The translations under genes were made by a program, and so were the position numbers. A stretch of DNA of 64,000 nucleotides from Verrucomicrobiales bacterium (GTDB taxonomy: Bacteria; Verrucomicrobiota; Verrucomicrobiia; Verrucomicrobiales; DEV007), in the NCBI GenBank assembly GCA_030730365.1, contig JANQVJ010000040.1, positions 23,155 through 87,154 of the forward strand, written 5' to 3'. Within the stretch, counting starts at the first letter, position 1. Each line of letters opens with the position of its first letter. Under the pieces are notes generated by a model. That model saw nothing but the letters and a program-made list of their open reading frames with translations. It was not told where the DNA came from and ran no database searches. This document shows positions 16,570 to 26,019 of the stretch, piece after piece.

Positions 16570-17729
16570 CAAATCAATTCTTTCGCGGTTCGGCGGGCCC
16601 AGAGATCGGCTTCGATAATATCGTCCAACCCGGGTTGGCTCAGCGAGCGATGACGGGACATCGTCTCGGCGACGGTGTCCCAGATTCCAGGAAAGCTCAA
16701 GTGACGTTCCAGAAAAGCGCTCACGGCGACTTCGTTGGCCGCGTTGAGCACGGCCGGGAGAGTGCCGCCGGTCTCGCCGGCTTCCTTTGCGAGGCGCAGT
16801 GCGGGGAAGTCGTCCCAGCGCGGCACTTCGAAGTCGAGGCGGGCGAGCTGCGCAAGATCGAGGGGCGGGAGCGTGTTCGCGACCCGCTCGGGCCAGGTCA
16901 CGGCATACTGGATGGGGAAACACATGTCCGTCGTGCTGAGCTGCGCAAGGATGGATCCGTCGATGAACTCGACCATGCTGTGGACGATGCTCTGGGGGTG
17001 GACGATGACGTCGACACGCCTCATCTCGATGTCGAAGAGCCAGCGGGCCTCGATCATTTCGAGTCCTTTGTTAAAAAGAGTAGCCGAATCGATCGTGATC
17101 TTTCGTCCCATTTCCCAAGTGGGATGTTTCAAGGCCCGCTCCACTGTGACGTCCGGCAGTTCCGCGGCAGGGAGTTGGCGGAAAGGCCCGCCCGAGGCGG
17201 TGAGGATAAGCCGCGAGACTGAGCGAGAGTCGTGGCCTTCGAGACATTGGAAAATCGCGTTGTGTTCGGAGTCCACCGGCAGCACTTTCACACCCTTTTT
17301 TCGGGCTGCTGTCATGACTGCTTCGCCTGCCATCACAAGGATCTCTTTGCTCGCGACGGCGATGTCCTTTCCCGCTTCGATCGCGGCGAGGGCGGGACGA
17401 AGGCCGGCGACGCCGACGATGGCGATGAGGACGAGATCTGCCTCGGGCAGCGTCGCGAGTTCGATGAGGCCGGCTTCGCCGCTGTGGAGGGTGACACCCG
17501 ACGGGACGCCCGATCTCAGGCGATCCAACCCTATCGGGTCATAGAGGCAACCCTGTGTGATCCCGAATTCGTTGATCTGGGCAGCGAGGGAAGCGACGCT
17601 GCTGTTCGCGGCGAGACCGATCAGGGTCATGCGTCCCGGCAGGTCTCGGGCGACTTTGAGAGAGCTTTCACCGATTGAGCCGGTCGAGCCGAGGACCACT
17701 ACTTTTTTGGGTCGGGAAAGTTCAGACAT
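16569..17729 (-). CDS. dxr: 1-deoxy-D-xylulose 5-phosphate reductoisomerase
   Basis: A 386-residue enzyme of the non-mevalonate isoprenoid pathway, converting DXP to MEP with NADPH. Seen are the NADPH motif VLGSTGSIGESSL at the start, the metal-ligand and flexible-loop region LPVDSEHNAIFQCL (Asp and Glu), TASGGPFR, the loop HPTWEMGRKITIDSATLFNKGLE split by substrate residues, and a C-terminal helical domain with NAANEVAVSAFL. The length is standard. It is 19 bases downstream of cdsA and runs into the ROK gene. Confidence 0.97.
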   Translation of the reverse strand: MSELSRPKKVVVLGSTGSIGESSLKVARDLPGRMTLIGLAANSSVASLAAQINEFGITQGCLYDPIGLDRLRSGVPSGVTLHSGEAGLIELATLPEADLVLIAIVGVAGLRPALAAIEAGKDIAVASKEILVMAGEAVMTAARKKGVKVLPVDSEHNAIFQCLEGHDSRSVSRLILTASGGPFRQLPAAELPDVTVERALKHPTWEMGRKITIDSATLFNKGLEMIEARWLFDIEMRRVDVIVHPQSIVHSMVEFIDGSILAQLSTTDMCFPIQYAVTWPERVANTLPPLDLAQLARLDFEVPRWDDFPALRLAKEAGETGGTLPAVLNAANEVAVSAFLERHLSFPGIWDTVAETMSRHRSLSQPGLDDIIEADLWARRTAKELI

Positions 17730-17748
17730 CTGGATGGGCCGAGAGGGC

Positions 17749-18663
17749 TCAGTTGAAAAGAAGGAGATAAAAATAAAAGATCGGGGCGGTGAAGATGACC
17801 GAGTCGATGAGGTCGAGGAAGCCGCCGATCCCGGGCATGACGTGGCCGCTGTCTTTCACGGCGAGGCTGCGTTTCATGATGGACTCGGCGAGATCGCCGA
17901 GGATCGCGACGAGGGCGATGACCAGCCCCAGTAGTCCGGCATGGACCGCGGTGATGATGGGGATGTGGTCACCCGCGATGAAATAGAAGGCGTAACTCCC
18001 CGCCACGGCAAAGAAGAGAGCACCCCAGAATCCCTGCCAGGTCTTGCCCGGGCTGATGTGGGGGACGAGTTTGTCTTTTCCGATGGCGGACCCGACGAGA
18101 TAGGCTCCAATGTCAGTGAGCTTGGTCACCGCGACGAGGTAGACGAGGTAGATGACAGAGTTCGAGCCCAGCGCAGGAAGCAGCAGGATCTTCGGCACAA
18201 AGCTGAAAAGGAGAATGCAATAAGTGAACCCGAAGAGCGTCGCGGCGATTTCGTCGAAGGAGCGGTAGCCTTCGAGCGGCTCGCGCAGTCGACTGGTGAC
18301 CATGGAGATCGTGAGAAGGGCGAGGAAAATGCCGTCGAGCTGTCCGAGCCAGTCGGCTTTGAAACCCCAAAGGGGAGCGTAGAGGAGGGCGAGGTAACCA
18401 CCCGCTCCGATAAAGGCGAGCCAGCGGAAGCGCCGGAAGCCCGGGTGGGGGAATAGGCGAAAGTATTCGATGAGGCCGCCGAAGGACAGGATTGTGAAAA
18501 TCACGAGGAAGGGCCACACTTCCGAAAACCAAAGCGCGACGGCGACCAGAGTGACGAGGAAAGAAGTGCTGGCGGTCCTGTATAGGAGGGTCCGCCGCTT
18601 TGAGGAAGCGCCCTTTGCAGGGGCCGGGGAGTCAGGCGAGTCGGCGGCTGGGTTATCCGGCAT
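17749..18663 (-). CDS. cdsA: phosphatidate cytidylyltransferase
   Basis: About 304 residues from the ATG at 18663; a GTG at 18720 would add 19 residues. It makes CDP-diacylglycerol from phosphatidate and CTP in the inner membrane. There are about eight membrane segments. The C-terminal signature is recognisable as SIMKRSLAVKDSGHVMPGIGG followed by FLDLIDS, but the usual HGG...DR residues are replaced by IGG...DL. Planctomycetes have similar variants as I recall. The N-terminal 35 residues are hydrophilic and Pro/Ala/Ser-rich. It lies directly before dxr, as in many bacteria. Confidence 0.9.
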   Translation of the reverse strand: MPDNPAADSPDSPAPAKGASSKRRTLLYRTASTSFLVTLVAVALWFSEVWPFLVIFTILSFGGLIEYFRLFPHPGFRRFRWLAFIGAGGYLALLYAPLWGFKADWLGQLDGIFLALLTISMVTSRLREPLEGYRSFDEIAATLFGFTYCILLFSFVPKILLLPALGSNSVIYLVYLVAVTKLTDIGAYLVGSAIGKDKLVPHISPGKTWQGFWGALFFAVAGSYAFYFIAGDHIPIITAVHAGLLGLVIALVAILGDLAESIMKRSLAVKDSGHVMPGIGGFLDLIDSVIFTAPIFYFYLLLFN

Positions 18664-18760
18664 ACAGTGGTCTGGTTCTGGTGAGACATGAAACAGGCTG
18701 GGGATCGCCTTGGCAATCACTAAATGGCATATTCCTCTACAGCGCGCGCGGCGGGGTCAT

Positions 18761-19216
18761 TCACCCGGTGAACTCGGCCCACGAATGGGAGGTCTCCCAG
18801 ACTTTCACCGAGACGACACGCACGGCGTCGCGCAGAGGGAACGCGGTCTGCTCGCCGGCGCGGTAGTCATCGAGCGACGTGCGCAGGTGGTGAAAGATGT
18901 CGCGGGCGAGGATCTCGGTGGTGGGGTCTTCGGATTGGTAGCCGATGACCCGGTCGCCATAACGATCCTTGAACTCGGCGTAGGCCGGGTCGTCGGTATT
19001 CATGCACATGGCGTGGTCGTATTGATCAAGATAGTCGCTGAGGATGAGCTTGAGGACTTTGAAGTCGCACACCATTTCCCGCGCGTCGAGGTCGGGGGAC
19101 TCAAGGACACACTCGACCTTGCGGGAATGCCCGTGGGGAAAGCGGCACTTGTCGGGATGCTTGCTCAGCATGTGACCGTTTTCGATTTCAAAGATTCTGC
19201 AAATGCGATAGGGCAT
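18761..19216 (-). CDS. queD: 6-carboxy-tetrahydropterin synthase-type enzyme (QueD)
   Basis: A 151-residue T-fold enzyme of the PTPS/QueD family acting in queuosine (7-deazaguanine) synthesis. Zinc ligands are visible as His15, His28 and His30 in the C24-x3-H-x-H motif (CRFPHGH); Cys24 is the catalytic cysteine. DH at 67-68 and Glu141 in VWETSHSW complete the active site. EDPTTEILARDIF is the substrate-binding region. No other queuosine gene is nearby, and no preQ1 riboswitch was seen upstream. A pterin role cannot be fully excluded. Confidence 0.88.
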   Translation of the reverse strand: MPYRICRIFEIENGHMLSKHPDKCRFPHGHSRKVECVLESPDLDAREMVCDFKVLKLILSDYLDQYDHAMCMNTDDPAYAEFKDRYGDRVIGYQSEDPTTEILARDIFHHLRTSLDDYRAGEQTAFPLRDAVRVVSVKVWETSHSWAEFTG

Positions 19217-19643
19217 GACCGGGGTGGGGAGGGACGAATCTTCCCGCAGGGTGAGGGGAACGCAAGCGGGGAAGTAAGGGTCGCCGTGGTAAGTAGAAGG
19301 GCTGGCCTACGAGAATCTCGTAGAGCAGCTTGCGCGAATTACCGATGGAAAAATACGAAACGGTCCCAATGTCGAGATCAACGGGAAGCAGGTAGTTTTC
19401 GTCTACCGGGTGAGCGGGGCTTCTCTCTTTCTCTCCCGGTCCGGGGCCCTCCTCCAAAAGGCCAAGAAAAACCCTTACCTCTTCAGTAACCGATGAACAT
19501 GACCGGAGCCGTGAAAGCGGGGTGATTGTCACGGGACGATCGCCGCTGGGCGCATCGCATGCTGAGCGGTATCAGGTCGGGCGCGCGCGCTTGAAATCGG
19601 GGGAATGCGGTGGCACCATCGCATTCCCCTTTTTTCATTCCCC
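19217..19643. other. 427-base divergent intergenic region
   Basis: The region lies between the starts of queD (minus strand) and the FAD oxidoreductase gene (plus strand), so it should hold both promoters. Short open frames on both strands do not resemble known proteins. I see no tRNA, riboswitch or repeat in it. Confidence 0.4.
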
Positions 19644-21530
19644 ATGAAAGCTCTCTTTCCCTTCGTCCTCCAATTCGCTCTGGTGGCTTCGCTTTTGGCT
19701 GAAGACCCCTTGACCTGCGACCTGCTCGTTTACGGAGCTACTCCCGGGGGGATCGCCGCGGCGGTGTCGGCGGCGGATGAGGGGCGCAGCGTCGTGCTCG
19801 TCGAGCCTTTTTCCTTCGTCGGCGGACTCGTCAGCAACGGGCTCACTCACACCGACCTGCGTTCGCTCGGGTCGACCAGCGGGGTGTGGCGCGAGTTTAC
19901 CGGCCGGGTCAAGAAGCACTACGCCGATACCTACGGACCCGAGTCGGATCAAGTGAAGGCCAGCTTCGAGGGTAACTTCGCCGAGCCGAAGGTCAATCAG
20001 CTCGTCTTTGAAAAGATGCTCGCGGAGCGGAAGGGGATACGCGTTTTTACCCGTTACGAGCTGGAAAATGTCGCGAGCAATCGGGCGATGCCCTCGGCCA
20101 TCCTCGCGGCGGTTTTCCGGAAAGAAGGTGAGGAAAAGCCGCTCACGGTTCGTGCCCGGGTCTATGTCGATGGCACCTACGAAGGCGACCTCCTGGCAAA
20201 AGCGGGGGTGAAATACACGATCGGTCGCGAGGACGAGGCGGCCTACGGCGAGCCCATCGCAAAGAACGTCCCGGCCGGAGGCGACGGTCAGGTGCAGGGC
20301 TACAACTACCGCTGGTGTGTCACGAACGCTCCCGACCGTCTCCCTGCCCCGAAACCGGCAGGATATGACCGGGCGGAGTTTCTCCCGCTCCTAGAGCTCT
20401 TCGCGAGCGGACAGATCACCCATGTCTTCGGGATTCAGAGCGCGAACGGCATGACTCTGCCCGAGGGGATGCCCCCGGTCACGATCAGGGCTGTTTACAA
20501 GCTGCAGCCGCCCCTGCTCCCGAACGGCAAGGCCGATGTTAACGACATGTCGAATGGCGTCGTCCGTCTTTCCATGCCTGACATCAACGATGCCTACCCG
20601 GCGGCTTCAAAGGAGGAACGTCGGCACATCGTCGATGAGCACACGCGCTATCAGGTCGGGATGCTCCACTTTTTGCAGCACGATGAAGCGGTGCCCGACT
20701 CGATTCGCAAGGATGCGCTCTCATGGGGGTTTTGTCAGGATGAATGGCCCGACAACGGGCATCTCCCCGAGCAGCTCTATGTGAGGGAGGCTCGACGCAT
20801 GGTGGGGCAGCATGTCTTCACCCAGAATGACACCCGTCTCACGCCGGAGGACGTGCGCATCCCGCTGATCGCCGACAGCATTGCGATCGGGGATTATTCG
20901 CACAACTGCCACGGCACGGGGCGGACGGGGACGCGCTTCGACGGGAAACACAGCGGTGAATTTTACGTGGCGAACGCTCCTTTTCAGGTGGCCTACGGGA
21001 CCCTCGTGCCGAACGAGGTGACGAATCTGCTCGTGCCGGTCGCGGTGAGCGCGAGCCATGTCGGCTTCGGGGCGCTGCGGCTCGAGCCGGTCTGGGCCGC
21101 GATGGGACATGCGGCGGGACTCGCCGCCCATCTCGCGCTCGCGATGGAGCAGCTGAGAGTGCAGGCGGTGGAAGTGCCGGACTTGCAGGATCTCCTGCAT
21201 CGGCAGGGGGCGGCGACGCTTTATGTCAGCGATGTCGCGCCGGATCACGCGGATTTCGCGGCGGTGCAGTGGATCGGCACGCTCGGCGGATGGCATGGAC
21301 TGAAGAAGTCGGCCGGGGAAACGAAAGTGCGATGGACCTCCACCTTTGGTCAGTATGCTGAGGCTTATCCCGATCACGAGGCGGCCCTCTCGGAGCCGAT
21401 CGACGAGGCACTGCTCGCCCTCTGGCTCACGCTCGTGCCGGAGTCAGTCCGCGGAAAGGCGAAGGATCTCAAGGCGGACGGCAAACTCACTCGCGGGGAA
21501 GTGGTGCGGGCGCTTTACGAAAGGAGGTAG
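19644..21530 (+). CDS. secreted FAD-dependent oxidoreductase (FAD_oxidored)
   Basis: About 628 residues from the ATG at 19644, where a signal peptide begins (MKALFPFVLQFALVASLLA); an upstream ATG at 19605 adds 13 unlikely residues. The FAD-binding Rossmann motif is CDLLVYGATPGGIAAAVSAA followed by the acidic end VVLVEP and GGLVSNGLT, as in PF12831. RVYVDGTYEGDLLAKAG is another family motif, and IPLIADSIAIGDYSHNCHG lies in the substrate half. Members of this group are abundant in polysaccharide-degrading Verrucomicrobia and Planctomycetes, are exported through Sec or Tat, and have unproven substrates. It stands alone as a transcription unit. Confidence 0.88.
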   Translation: MKALFPFVLQFALVASLLAEDPLTCDLLVYGATPGGIAAAVSAADEGRSVVLVEPFSFVGGLVSNGLTHTDLRSLGSTSGVWREFTGRVKKHYADTYGPESDQVKASFEGNFAEPKVNQLVFEKMLAERKGIRVFTRYELENVASNRAMPSAILAAVFRKEGEEKPLTVRARVYVDGTYEGDLLAKAGVKYTIGREDEAAYGEPIAKNVPAGGDGQVQGYNYRWCVTNAPDRLPAPKPAGYDRAEFLPLLELFASGQITHVFGIQSANGMTLPEGMPPVTIRAVYKLQPPLLPNGKADVNDMSNGVVRLSMPDINDAYPAASKEERRHIVDEHTRYQVGMLHFLQHDEAVPDSIRKDALSWGFCQDEWPDNGHLPEQLYVREARRMVGQHVFTQNDTRLTPEDVRIPLIADSIAIGDYSHNCHGTGRTGTRFDGKHSGEFYVANAPFQVAYGTLVPNEVTNLLVPVAVSASHVGFGALRLEPVWAAMGHAAGLAAHLALAMEQLRVQAVEVPDLQDLLHRQGAATLYVSDVAPDHADFAAVQWIGTLGGWHGLKKSAGETKVRWTSTFGQYAEAYPDHEAALSEPIDEALLALWLTLVPESVRGKAKDLKADGKLTRGEVVRALYERR

Positions 21531-21536
21531 GGACGC

Positions 21537-21700
21537 TCAGCGCACGCGGGCTTCGAGCTTGATTCGGTAGACTGGCCGCTTCAGTTTTCCGAAGCTGAAG
21601 AGCCCTACGGGGGTCTAGCCATACCTTGATCAAAGAGGCGCTGAGTGTCTCGACGCTGCGGGCCGCCGTGGTGACCCACTGATCTCGGGGAAGCGCGCCT
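21537..21700 (-). pseudogene. possible decayed gene end
   Basis: Between the FAD oxidoreductase and the amidase are 270 bases with no intact gene. On the minus strand one frame ends LFSFGKLKRPVYRIKLEARVR before a stop at 21537, and the segment just upstream in another frame reads ETLSASLIKVWLD. Together these look like the beta-rich end of a secreted protein interrupted by a frameshift. The reading is weak and could be chance. Confidence 0.2.
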
Positions 21701-21800
21701 CCGCCGAAGAGGGCGGGCGAGGGAGAAAGTATGATTCTTTGAAGGCATTGCCCGTCCGCTCGGCGCCTACTGGCAGGATTGAGACAGGTCCGACAAGCTC

Positions 21801-23114
21801 TCAACGCTTCTTCCGATAATACCGCACCAGCCCCGAGGTTACCCCGTCGGCATACTCTTGGTAAATATTCTTTCGGTAAATCCCGTTGATCTCGCGGAGT
21901 CCCTCATACGGCCCTTCCTGGACGCGCAGGTGGGTCTCGCGATGATTCATGCAGAAGGGTTCAAAAAAGAGCACGGGACAGGAAAAAACGCGGTTCGCGA
22001 GGAGGTTGCGCGCCCAGACCAGTTCATTGTCGTTGACCGACATGCCGCTTTTCCCGTCGTAGTGAAAAGCGGGGAGGCGAGTCTCTTTCTGCATTGTTTT
22101 GGAGACGACGTCCGAGAGTGCCAGTTCTTCGTAATAGATTCGCTGGAGGATGCGAAGCGTCATCTCAAAGCGGGTGTCATCCTCGGCGATTTCGCTGCGC
22201 GAGTAGCAGCCATTAATCAGGAGATGGAGGTGATTTGGTGAGCGGAAGGCGGGTCTTCCGCCCCAAGGCGAGGCGTCAAAGTGCAGGCAGAGGGCGAGGT
22301 CGGGCTGGATGCTCCCGTTGAGAATCTCTCCGCGCGAACGGATCTCGCTGGAGATCGCGAACATCGCCTTCGCCGTACTCGCAATGAGGGCGGGGGAGGG
22401 GATTTGTCCGCGGCGCGCGAGGTAAGTCCTCGCTTCCTCCTGCAGCGTCTCGACCCGCTCGCTCGTCGTGGGATTGTTTGATTCCCGGGTCAGATAGACA
22501 GTCGCGCCGAGGAGGGTGAGGTCCCGCTCGAGGAGGCGGGCGACGATCAGGGTCATCTCTCCCTCCTTCACGGGAATGGTGTCTTCACCGAGGAGAAAAT
22601 GCCTGTCATCCCAGGTCACCCATTCCCCCCCAATGTGGCCGGGGTCGATCGCGATACGGAGACCCCGGAGCGGCTTTGTCGAGTTCGCGGGGAGGTCATC
22701 GATCTCGGTGGGACGACGCCAGAACTTCGGGCCGTCAGTCGAGAGATGGTCCGCCGTGCGAAAGCGCAGGTCATACCAGCCGAGTTCGGGAAAGTTCGAC
22801 TGCTTGAGAATGAGCGCCCGATCCGTCTGGATGCGGATGTAATCAGCCGAGTCTTCCGGGCTTCTCGCGTAGCAGTGGTTGAGCAGGTAGGTGAACTCCT
22901 CCCGGGTGACCGTCCCCTGGTAGGGATCAAGTGCCGACCAGTCGGGGGCCTGGCCGAGCCGGGCGATGACGGGATGAGGCGGGATAAAGTCGGCGTCACC
23001 CTGCGGCGGGGCTTCAGTGCGGCCAGCTGGAGCAACCGTAAAAAGAAGGAATACCGCGAACAGCACAAGAGCGCTGCGGAGAGAGAAACCGCGAGATTCG
23101 GAGAGGACGTTCAA
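21801..23114 (-). CDS. N-acetylmuramoyl-L-alanine amidase family protein
   Basis: A 437-residue exported protein starting at a TTG with a signal peptide (FSLRSALVLFAVFLLFTVAPA). No ATG or GTG lies upstream in frame before the divergent gene. The Amidase_3 (PF01520) zinc site is seen as IAIDPGHIGGE (His and Glu), VKEGEMTLIVARLL (second Glu) and LALCLHFDAS (His). About 150 residues precede the catalytic domain, without a recognised peptidoglycan-binding module. It probably cleaves the amide between muramic acid and the peptide stem in the periplasm during cell-wall turnover. Confidence 0.85.
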   Translation of the reverse strand: MNVLSESRGFSLRSALVLFAVFLLFTVAPAGRTEAPPQGDADFIPPHPVIARLGQAPDWSALDPYQGTVTREEFTYLLNHCYARSPEDSADYIRIQTDRALILKQSNFPELGWYDLRFRTADHLSTDGPKFWRRPTEIDDLPANSTKPLRGLRIAIDPGHIGGEWVTWDDRHFLLGEDTIPVKEGEMTLIVARLLERDLTLLGATVYLTRESNNPTTSERVETLQEEARTYLARRGQIPSPALIASTAKAMFAISSEIRSRGEILNGSIQPDLALCLHFDASPWGGRPAFRSPNHLHLLINGCYSRSEIAEDDTRFEMTLRILQRIYYEELALSDVVSKTMQKETRLPAFHYDGKSGMSVNDNELVWARNLLANRVFSCPVLFFEPFCMNHRETHLRVQEGPYEGLREINGIYRKNIYQEYADGVTSGLVRYYRKKR

Positions 23115-23168
23115 GAGAATGAAACTTTTCGGTTTCCACCGGGGGAAAGCGGGCGGATCAAGTGAAGC

Positions 23169-23963
23169 ATGCTCAGAATTCTATTTCTAGGAGATATTGT
23201 TGGTGAACCGGGGCGGAAAGCCGTTATTTCCCGTCTTTCCGCGATCAGGGCGGAGGAGGATATCGATTTTATCATCGCGAACGGGGAAAACGCGGCCGGC
23301 GGTCGCGGCATCACCCCGAAGATCTCTATCGACTTGCTGCGGGCCGGTATCGCCGTGATCACGACAGGAGACCATGTTTGGGACCAGATCGAGATCATGG
23401 AATTTATGGAACTGGAGCCGCGGCTCCTGCGTCCGCTGAACTACCCGCCAGGGGTTCCTGGAGGCGGTTCCGTCGTCCTCGACACTGCCAAGGGCAAGGT
23501 CGCGGTGATGAATGCCCAGGGGCGCAGCTTCATGCAGCCGCCGCTGGAGAATCCTTTCCTCGCGGTCGAGGCCGAGATCGCGAGGCTCCGGGCCGAAGAA
23601 GGGGTGAAAGTCATCTTCCTCGACTTCCATGCTGAGGCGACGAGCGAGAAAATTGCCCTCGGTCGCGCCCTCGATGGGAGTATTTCCGCTCTTGTCGGGA
23701 CCCACACCCACGTCCAGACGGCTGATGAACAGATCTTCCCAGGGGGAACTGCCTTTCTCTGCGACGCGGGGATGTGCGGACCAATTCATTCTGTGCTGGG
23801 GCGTGAAACAGAGCCGGTCATCGAGCGCTTCCGCACCTCGACCCCGAGCCGTTTTCCAGTGGCGAAGGGACCGGTCGGACTGCGCGGCGCCATCATCGAT
23901 ATCGACGAAGAGACTGGAAAAGCCCTCGCGATTCGCCGGTTTAGCGAAGATTTGTCCGAGTAG
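23169..23963 (+). CDS. YmdB-family metallophosphoesterase
   Basis: A 264-residue protein matching the TIGR00282/YmdB family. Metal-binding motifs in order are FLGDIVGEPGRKAV, IIANGENAAGG, TTGDHVWDQ, DFHAEATSEK and GTHTHVQTADEQI, followed by DAGMCGP. The Bacillus homologue hydrolyses cyclic nucleotides and influences motility and biofilm decisions. It is divergent from the amidase with only 54 bases between start codons, so the two promoters must overlap. Confidence 0.93.
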   Translation: MLRILFLGDIVGEPGRKAVISRLSAIRAEEDIDFIIANGENAAGGRGITPKISIDLLRAGIAVITTGDHVWDQIEIMEFMELEPRLLRPLNYPPGVPGGGSVVLDTAKGKVAVMNAQGRSFMQPPLENPFLAVEAEIARLRAEEGVKVIFLDFHAEATSEKIALGRALDGSISALVGTHTHVQTADEQIFPGGTAFLCDAGMCGPIHSVLGRETEPVIERFRTSTPSRFPVAKGPVGLRGAIIDIDEETGKALAIRRFSEDLSE

Positions 23964-24005
23964 ACGGGGGGTAGGGGCTTTTTTAAACGAATTAGGATTA
24001 ATTTT

Positions 24006-24033
24006 TTGACAGACGCGGCGGGTCGAGTAGCTT
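24006..24033 (+). promoter_or_regulatory. candidate promoter for tRNA-Thr and tuf
   Basis: A perfect -35 hexamer TTGACA (24006-24011) is followed after 16 bases by TAGCTT (24028-24033) as a -10. It lies about 145 bases before tRNA-Thr and is the best sigma-70-type promoter in front of the translation operon. Inference from sequence only. Confidence 0.4.
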
Positions 24034-24177
24034 TCGCCCCTAAATCTGCCAGTCCGGCAATTGGCCTCGGTGTTTCCTCCCGCAAGGGTAAGGCTGCCGG
24101 GGCTTTATTGCCTTTCGGGGAGATTTAGAAGCCTGAGTTACTGGATCCTTGATCCTTGCGGCTCAAGGTGCTGAAAG

Positions 24178-24252
<75 letters not shown>

Positions 24253-24361
24253 CTTGAGTTAGTAGAGAACGATAACACAGAGCGATTCCGCAGCGGTAGC
24301 TTTTTAGAGTCCGTGCAGGACGGTCATCTTTAAGAAAAACCAACAAAAAAACCAAACGACA

Positions 24362-25546
24362 ATGGCTAAAGCAGCATTCGAACGCACCAAGCCTCACGTG
24401 AACGTGGGCACCATCGGTCACGTTGACCACGGCAAAACCACCCTCACCGCGGCGATCACGTCAACTCTTGCTGATCTCGGACTGGCGGAGAAGCGTGCGT
24501 ATGATGAAATCGACGGTGCTCCCGAAGAGCGCGAGCGCGGTATCACCATCTCCACCGCTCACGTTGAGTACCAGACGGCTAATCGTCACTATGCACACGT
24601 GGATTGCCCCGGGCACGCTGACTATGTGAAAAACATGATCACCGGCGCGGCTCAGATGGACGGCGGTATCCTCGTTGTTTCCGCGGCTGACGGCCCGATG
24701 CCCCAGACTCGTGAGCACATCCTTCTTGCCCGCCAGGTCGGTGTCCCCGCGCTCGTCGTGTTCCTCAACAAGGTCGACATGGTCGATGACGAAGAGCTTC
24801 TCGATCTGGTTGAAATGGAGATCCGTGAACTTCTCAGCAAGTATGATTTCCCCGGCGATGACATCCCGATCGTCCGTGGTTCCGCCCTCAAGGCCCTCGA
24901 AGGTGATGCTGACCACCGCGCCAACATCATGAAGCTCATGGAAGCAGTGGATGAGTACATCCCGCTTCCCGAGCGACCCATCGATGGTGACTTCCTCATG
25001 CCTGTTGAAGATGTGTTCTCAATCGAAGGCCGCGGAACGGTTGCCACCGGTCGTATTGAGCGTGGTATCGTCAAGAAAATGTCCGAAGTCGAGATCGTGG
25101 GTATCCGCGACACGCAGAAGACGACCGTGACGGACATCGAAATGTTCCGTAAGCTCCTCGACGAAGGTCGTGCCGGTGACAATGTCGGCCTCCTCCTCCG
25201 TGGTCTCAAGAAAGACGATGTCGAGCGTGGTCAGGTGATCGCCAAGATCGGTTCGATCAAGCCCCACAAAAAGTTCAAGGCCGAGGTCTACGTCCTCAGC
25301 AAGGACGAGGGTGGTCGTCACACTCCTTTCTTCGACAACTACCGTCCCCAGTTCTACTTCCGCACGACGGATGTGACCGGTTCGGTGAAGCTTCCCGAGG
25401 GCGTGGAAATGGTGATGCCCGGCGATAACGTTTCGATTGAGGTAGAGCTCCTTACCCCCATTGCGATGGAGAAGACGATCCGCTTCGCTATTCGTGAAGG
25501 CGGTCGTACCGTCGGTGCAGGGCGTGTCTCTGAGATCGTCGCGTAA
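24362..25546 (+). CDS. tuf: elongation factor Tu
   Basis: A 394-residue GTPase that delivers aminoacyl-tRNA to the ribosome. All G motifs are present: GHVDHGKTT (G1), [11 protein letters not shown] (G2), [12 protein letters not shown] (G3), LNKVDMVDD (G4) and GSALKAL (G5); domains II and III end in [11 protein letters not shown]. The ATG has an A/C-rich leader with no Shine-Dalgarno sequence. It lies between tRNA-Thr and tRNA-Trp in the translation operon. Confidence 0.99.
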   Translation: MAKAAFERTKPHVNVGTIGHVDHGKTTLTAAITSTLADLGLAEKRAYDEIDGAPEERERGITISTAHVEYQTANRHYAHVDCPGHADYVKNMITGAAQMDGGILVVSAADGPMPQTREHILLARQVGVPALVVFLNKVDMVDDEELLDLVEMEIRELLSKYDFPGDDIPIVRGSALKALEGDADHRANIMKLMEAVDEYIPLPERPIDGDFLMPVEDVFSIEGRGTVATGRIERGIVKKMSEVEIVGIRDTQKTTVTDIEMFRKLLDEGRAGDNVGLLLRGLKKDDVERGQVIAKIGSIKPHKKFKAEVYVLSKDEGGRHTPFFDNYRPQFYFRTTDVTGSVKLPEGVEMVMPGDNVSIEVELLTPIAMEKTIRFAIREGGRTVGAGRVSEIVA

Positions 25547-25565
25547 TATTTGAAAAGTTTTCGGG

Positions 25566-25593
25566 GAGCTGCGGGTGGTTTCACCCGCAGCTC
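25566..25593 (+). terminator. 12-bp perfect hairpin after tuf
   Basis: GAGCTGCGGGTG (25566-25577) pairs perfectly with CACCCGCAGCTC (25582-25593) over a GTTT loop, 20 bases after the tuf stop. There is no T tract, so it may be a transcript-stabilising or processing structure rather than a terminator. Confidence 0.5.
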
Positions 25594-25608
25594 AATACCG
25601 GAAAGCCT

Positions 25609-25640
25609 AGAGGGGACCCGAACTGTCGGCTCCCCTCTTT
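25609..25640 (+). terminator. candidate terminator between tuf and tRNA-Trp
   Basis: AGAGGGGA (25609-25616) pairs with TCCCCTCT (25631-25638) over a 14-base loop and is followed by two further T residues. Placed just before tRNA-Trp, it could end or attenuate the tuf transcript. Confidence 0.5.
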
Positions 25641-25665
25641 CCGCCACTAAGTGAACATTTTAAAG

Positions 25666-25741
25666 AGGGCAGTAGCTCAATTGGTAGAGTAGCGGTCTCC
25701 AAAACCGTTGGTTGCGAGTTCGAGTCTCGCCTGCCCTGCCA
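25666..25741 (+). tRNA. tRNA-Trp(CCA)
   Basis: Cloverleaf with acceptor AGGGCAG/CTGCCCT, anticodon stem GCGGT/ACCGT with loop CTCCAAA (anticodon CCA) and T arm GCGA-GTTCGAG-TCGC. The CCA end is encoded at 25739-25741. A tRNA-Trp before secE is a widely conserved arrangement. Confidence 0.97.
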
Positions 25742-25777
25742 CTCTAACGGCCGGGATCCCTGATTGCCGATATTGAC

Positions 25778-25990
25778 ATGAAAATAGGAAAATACCTTGG
25801 TGAGGTGAGGGGTGAGCTGAAGAAAGCCACCTGGCCCTGGGATCCCAAAGAAAAGGGTCTTAAAAAATACAAGCAACTCATCGACTCCACCATCGTTGTT
25901 CTCATCGCAATGGTTCTCCTTGGTGCCTTCGTTGCGACGATCGATTTCGCGATGCACCATGCCATGACCTTTTTGACGACCGGTTTCTAG
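25778..25990 (+). CDS. secE: preprotein translocase subunit SecE
   Basis: A 70-residue small membrane protein of the SecYEG channel. It has the family's amphipathic N-terminal segment (EVRGELKKATWP, the conserved W-P turn) and one membrane helix (about residues 37-57). Single-helix SecE is the usual form outside enterobacteria. It is placed before nusG as in most bacteria and 36 bases after tRNA-Trp. Confidence 0.96.
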   Translation: MKIGKYLGEVRGELKKATWPWDPKEKGLKKYKQLIDSTIVVLIAMVLLGAFVATIDFAMHHAMTFLTTGF

Positions 25991-26019
25991 TTTGCCGGCC
26001 AACCTGAATTTCCCAATCG

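Noticed and set aside
19188-19532. 114-codon frame upstream of queD on the minus strand
   Set aside because: Pro/Arg-rich, low-complexity tail and overlap with queD; no similarity recognised. Treated as intergenic.
25566-25593. Strict terminator call for the hairpin after tuf
   Set aside because: The stem is perfect but has no T tract, so only a hairpin of uncertain role is claimed; the better terminator candidate is the next one at 25609.
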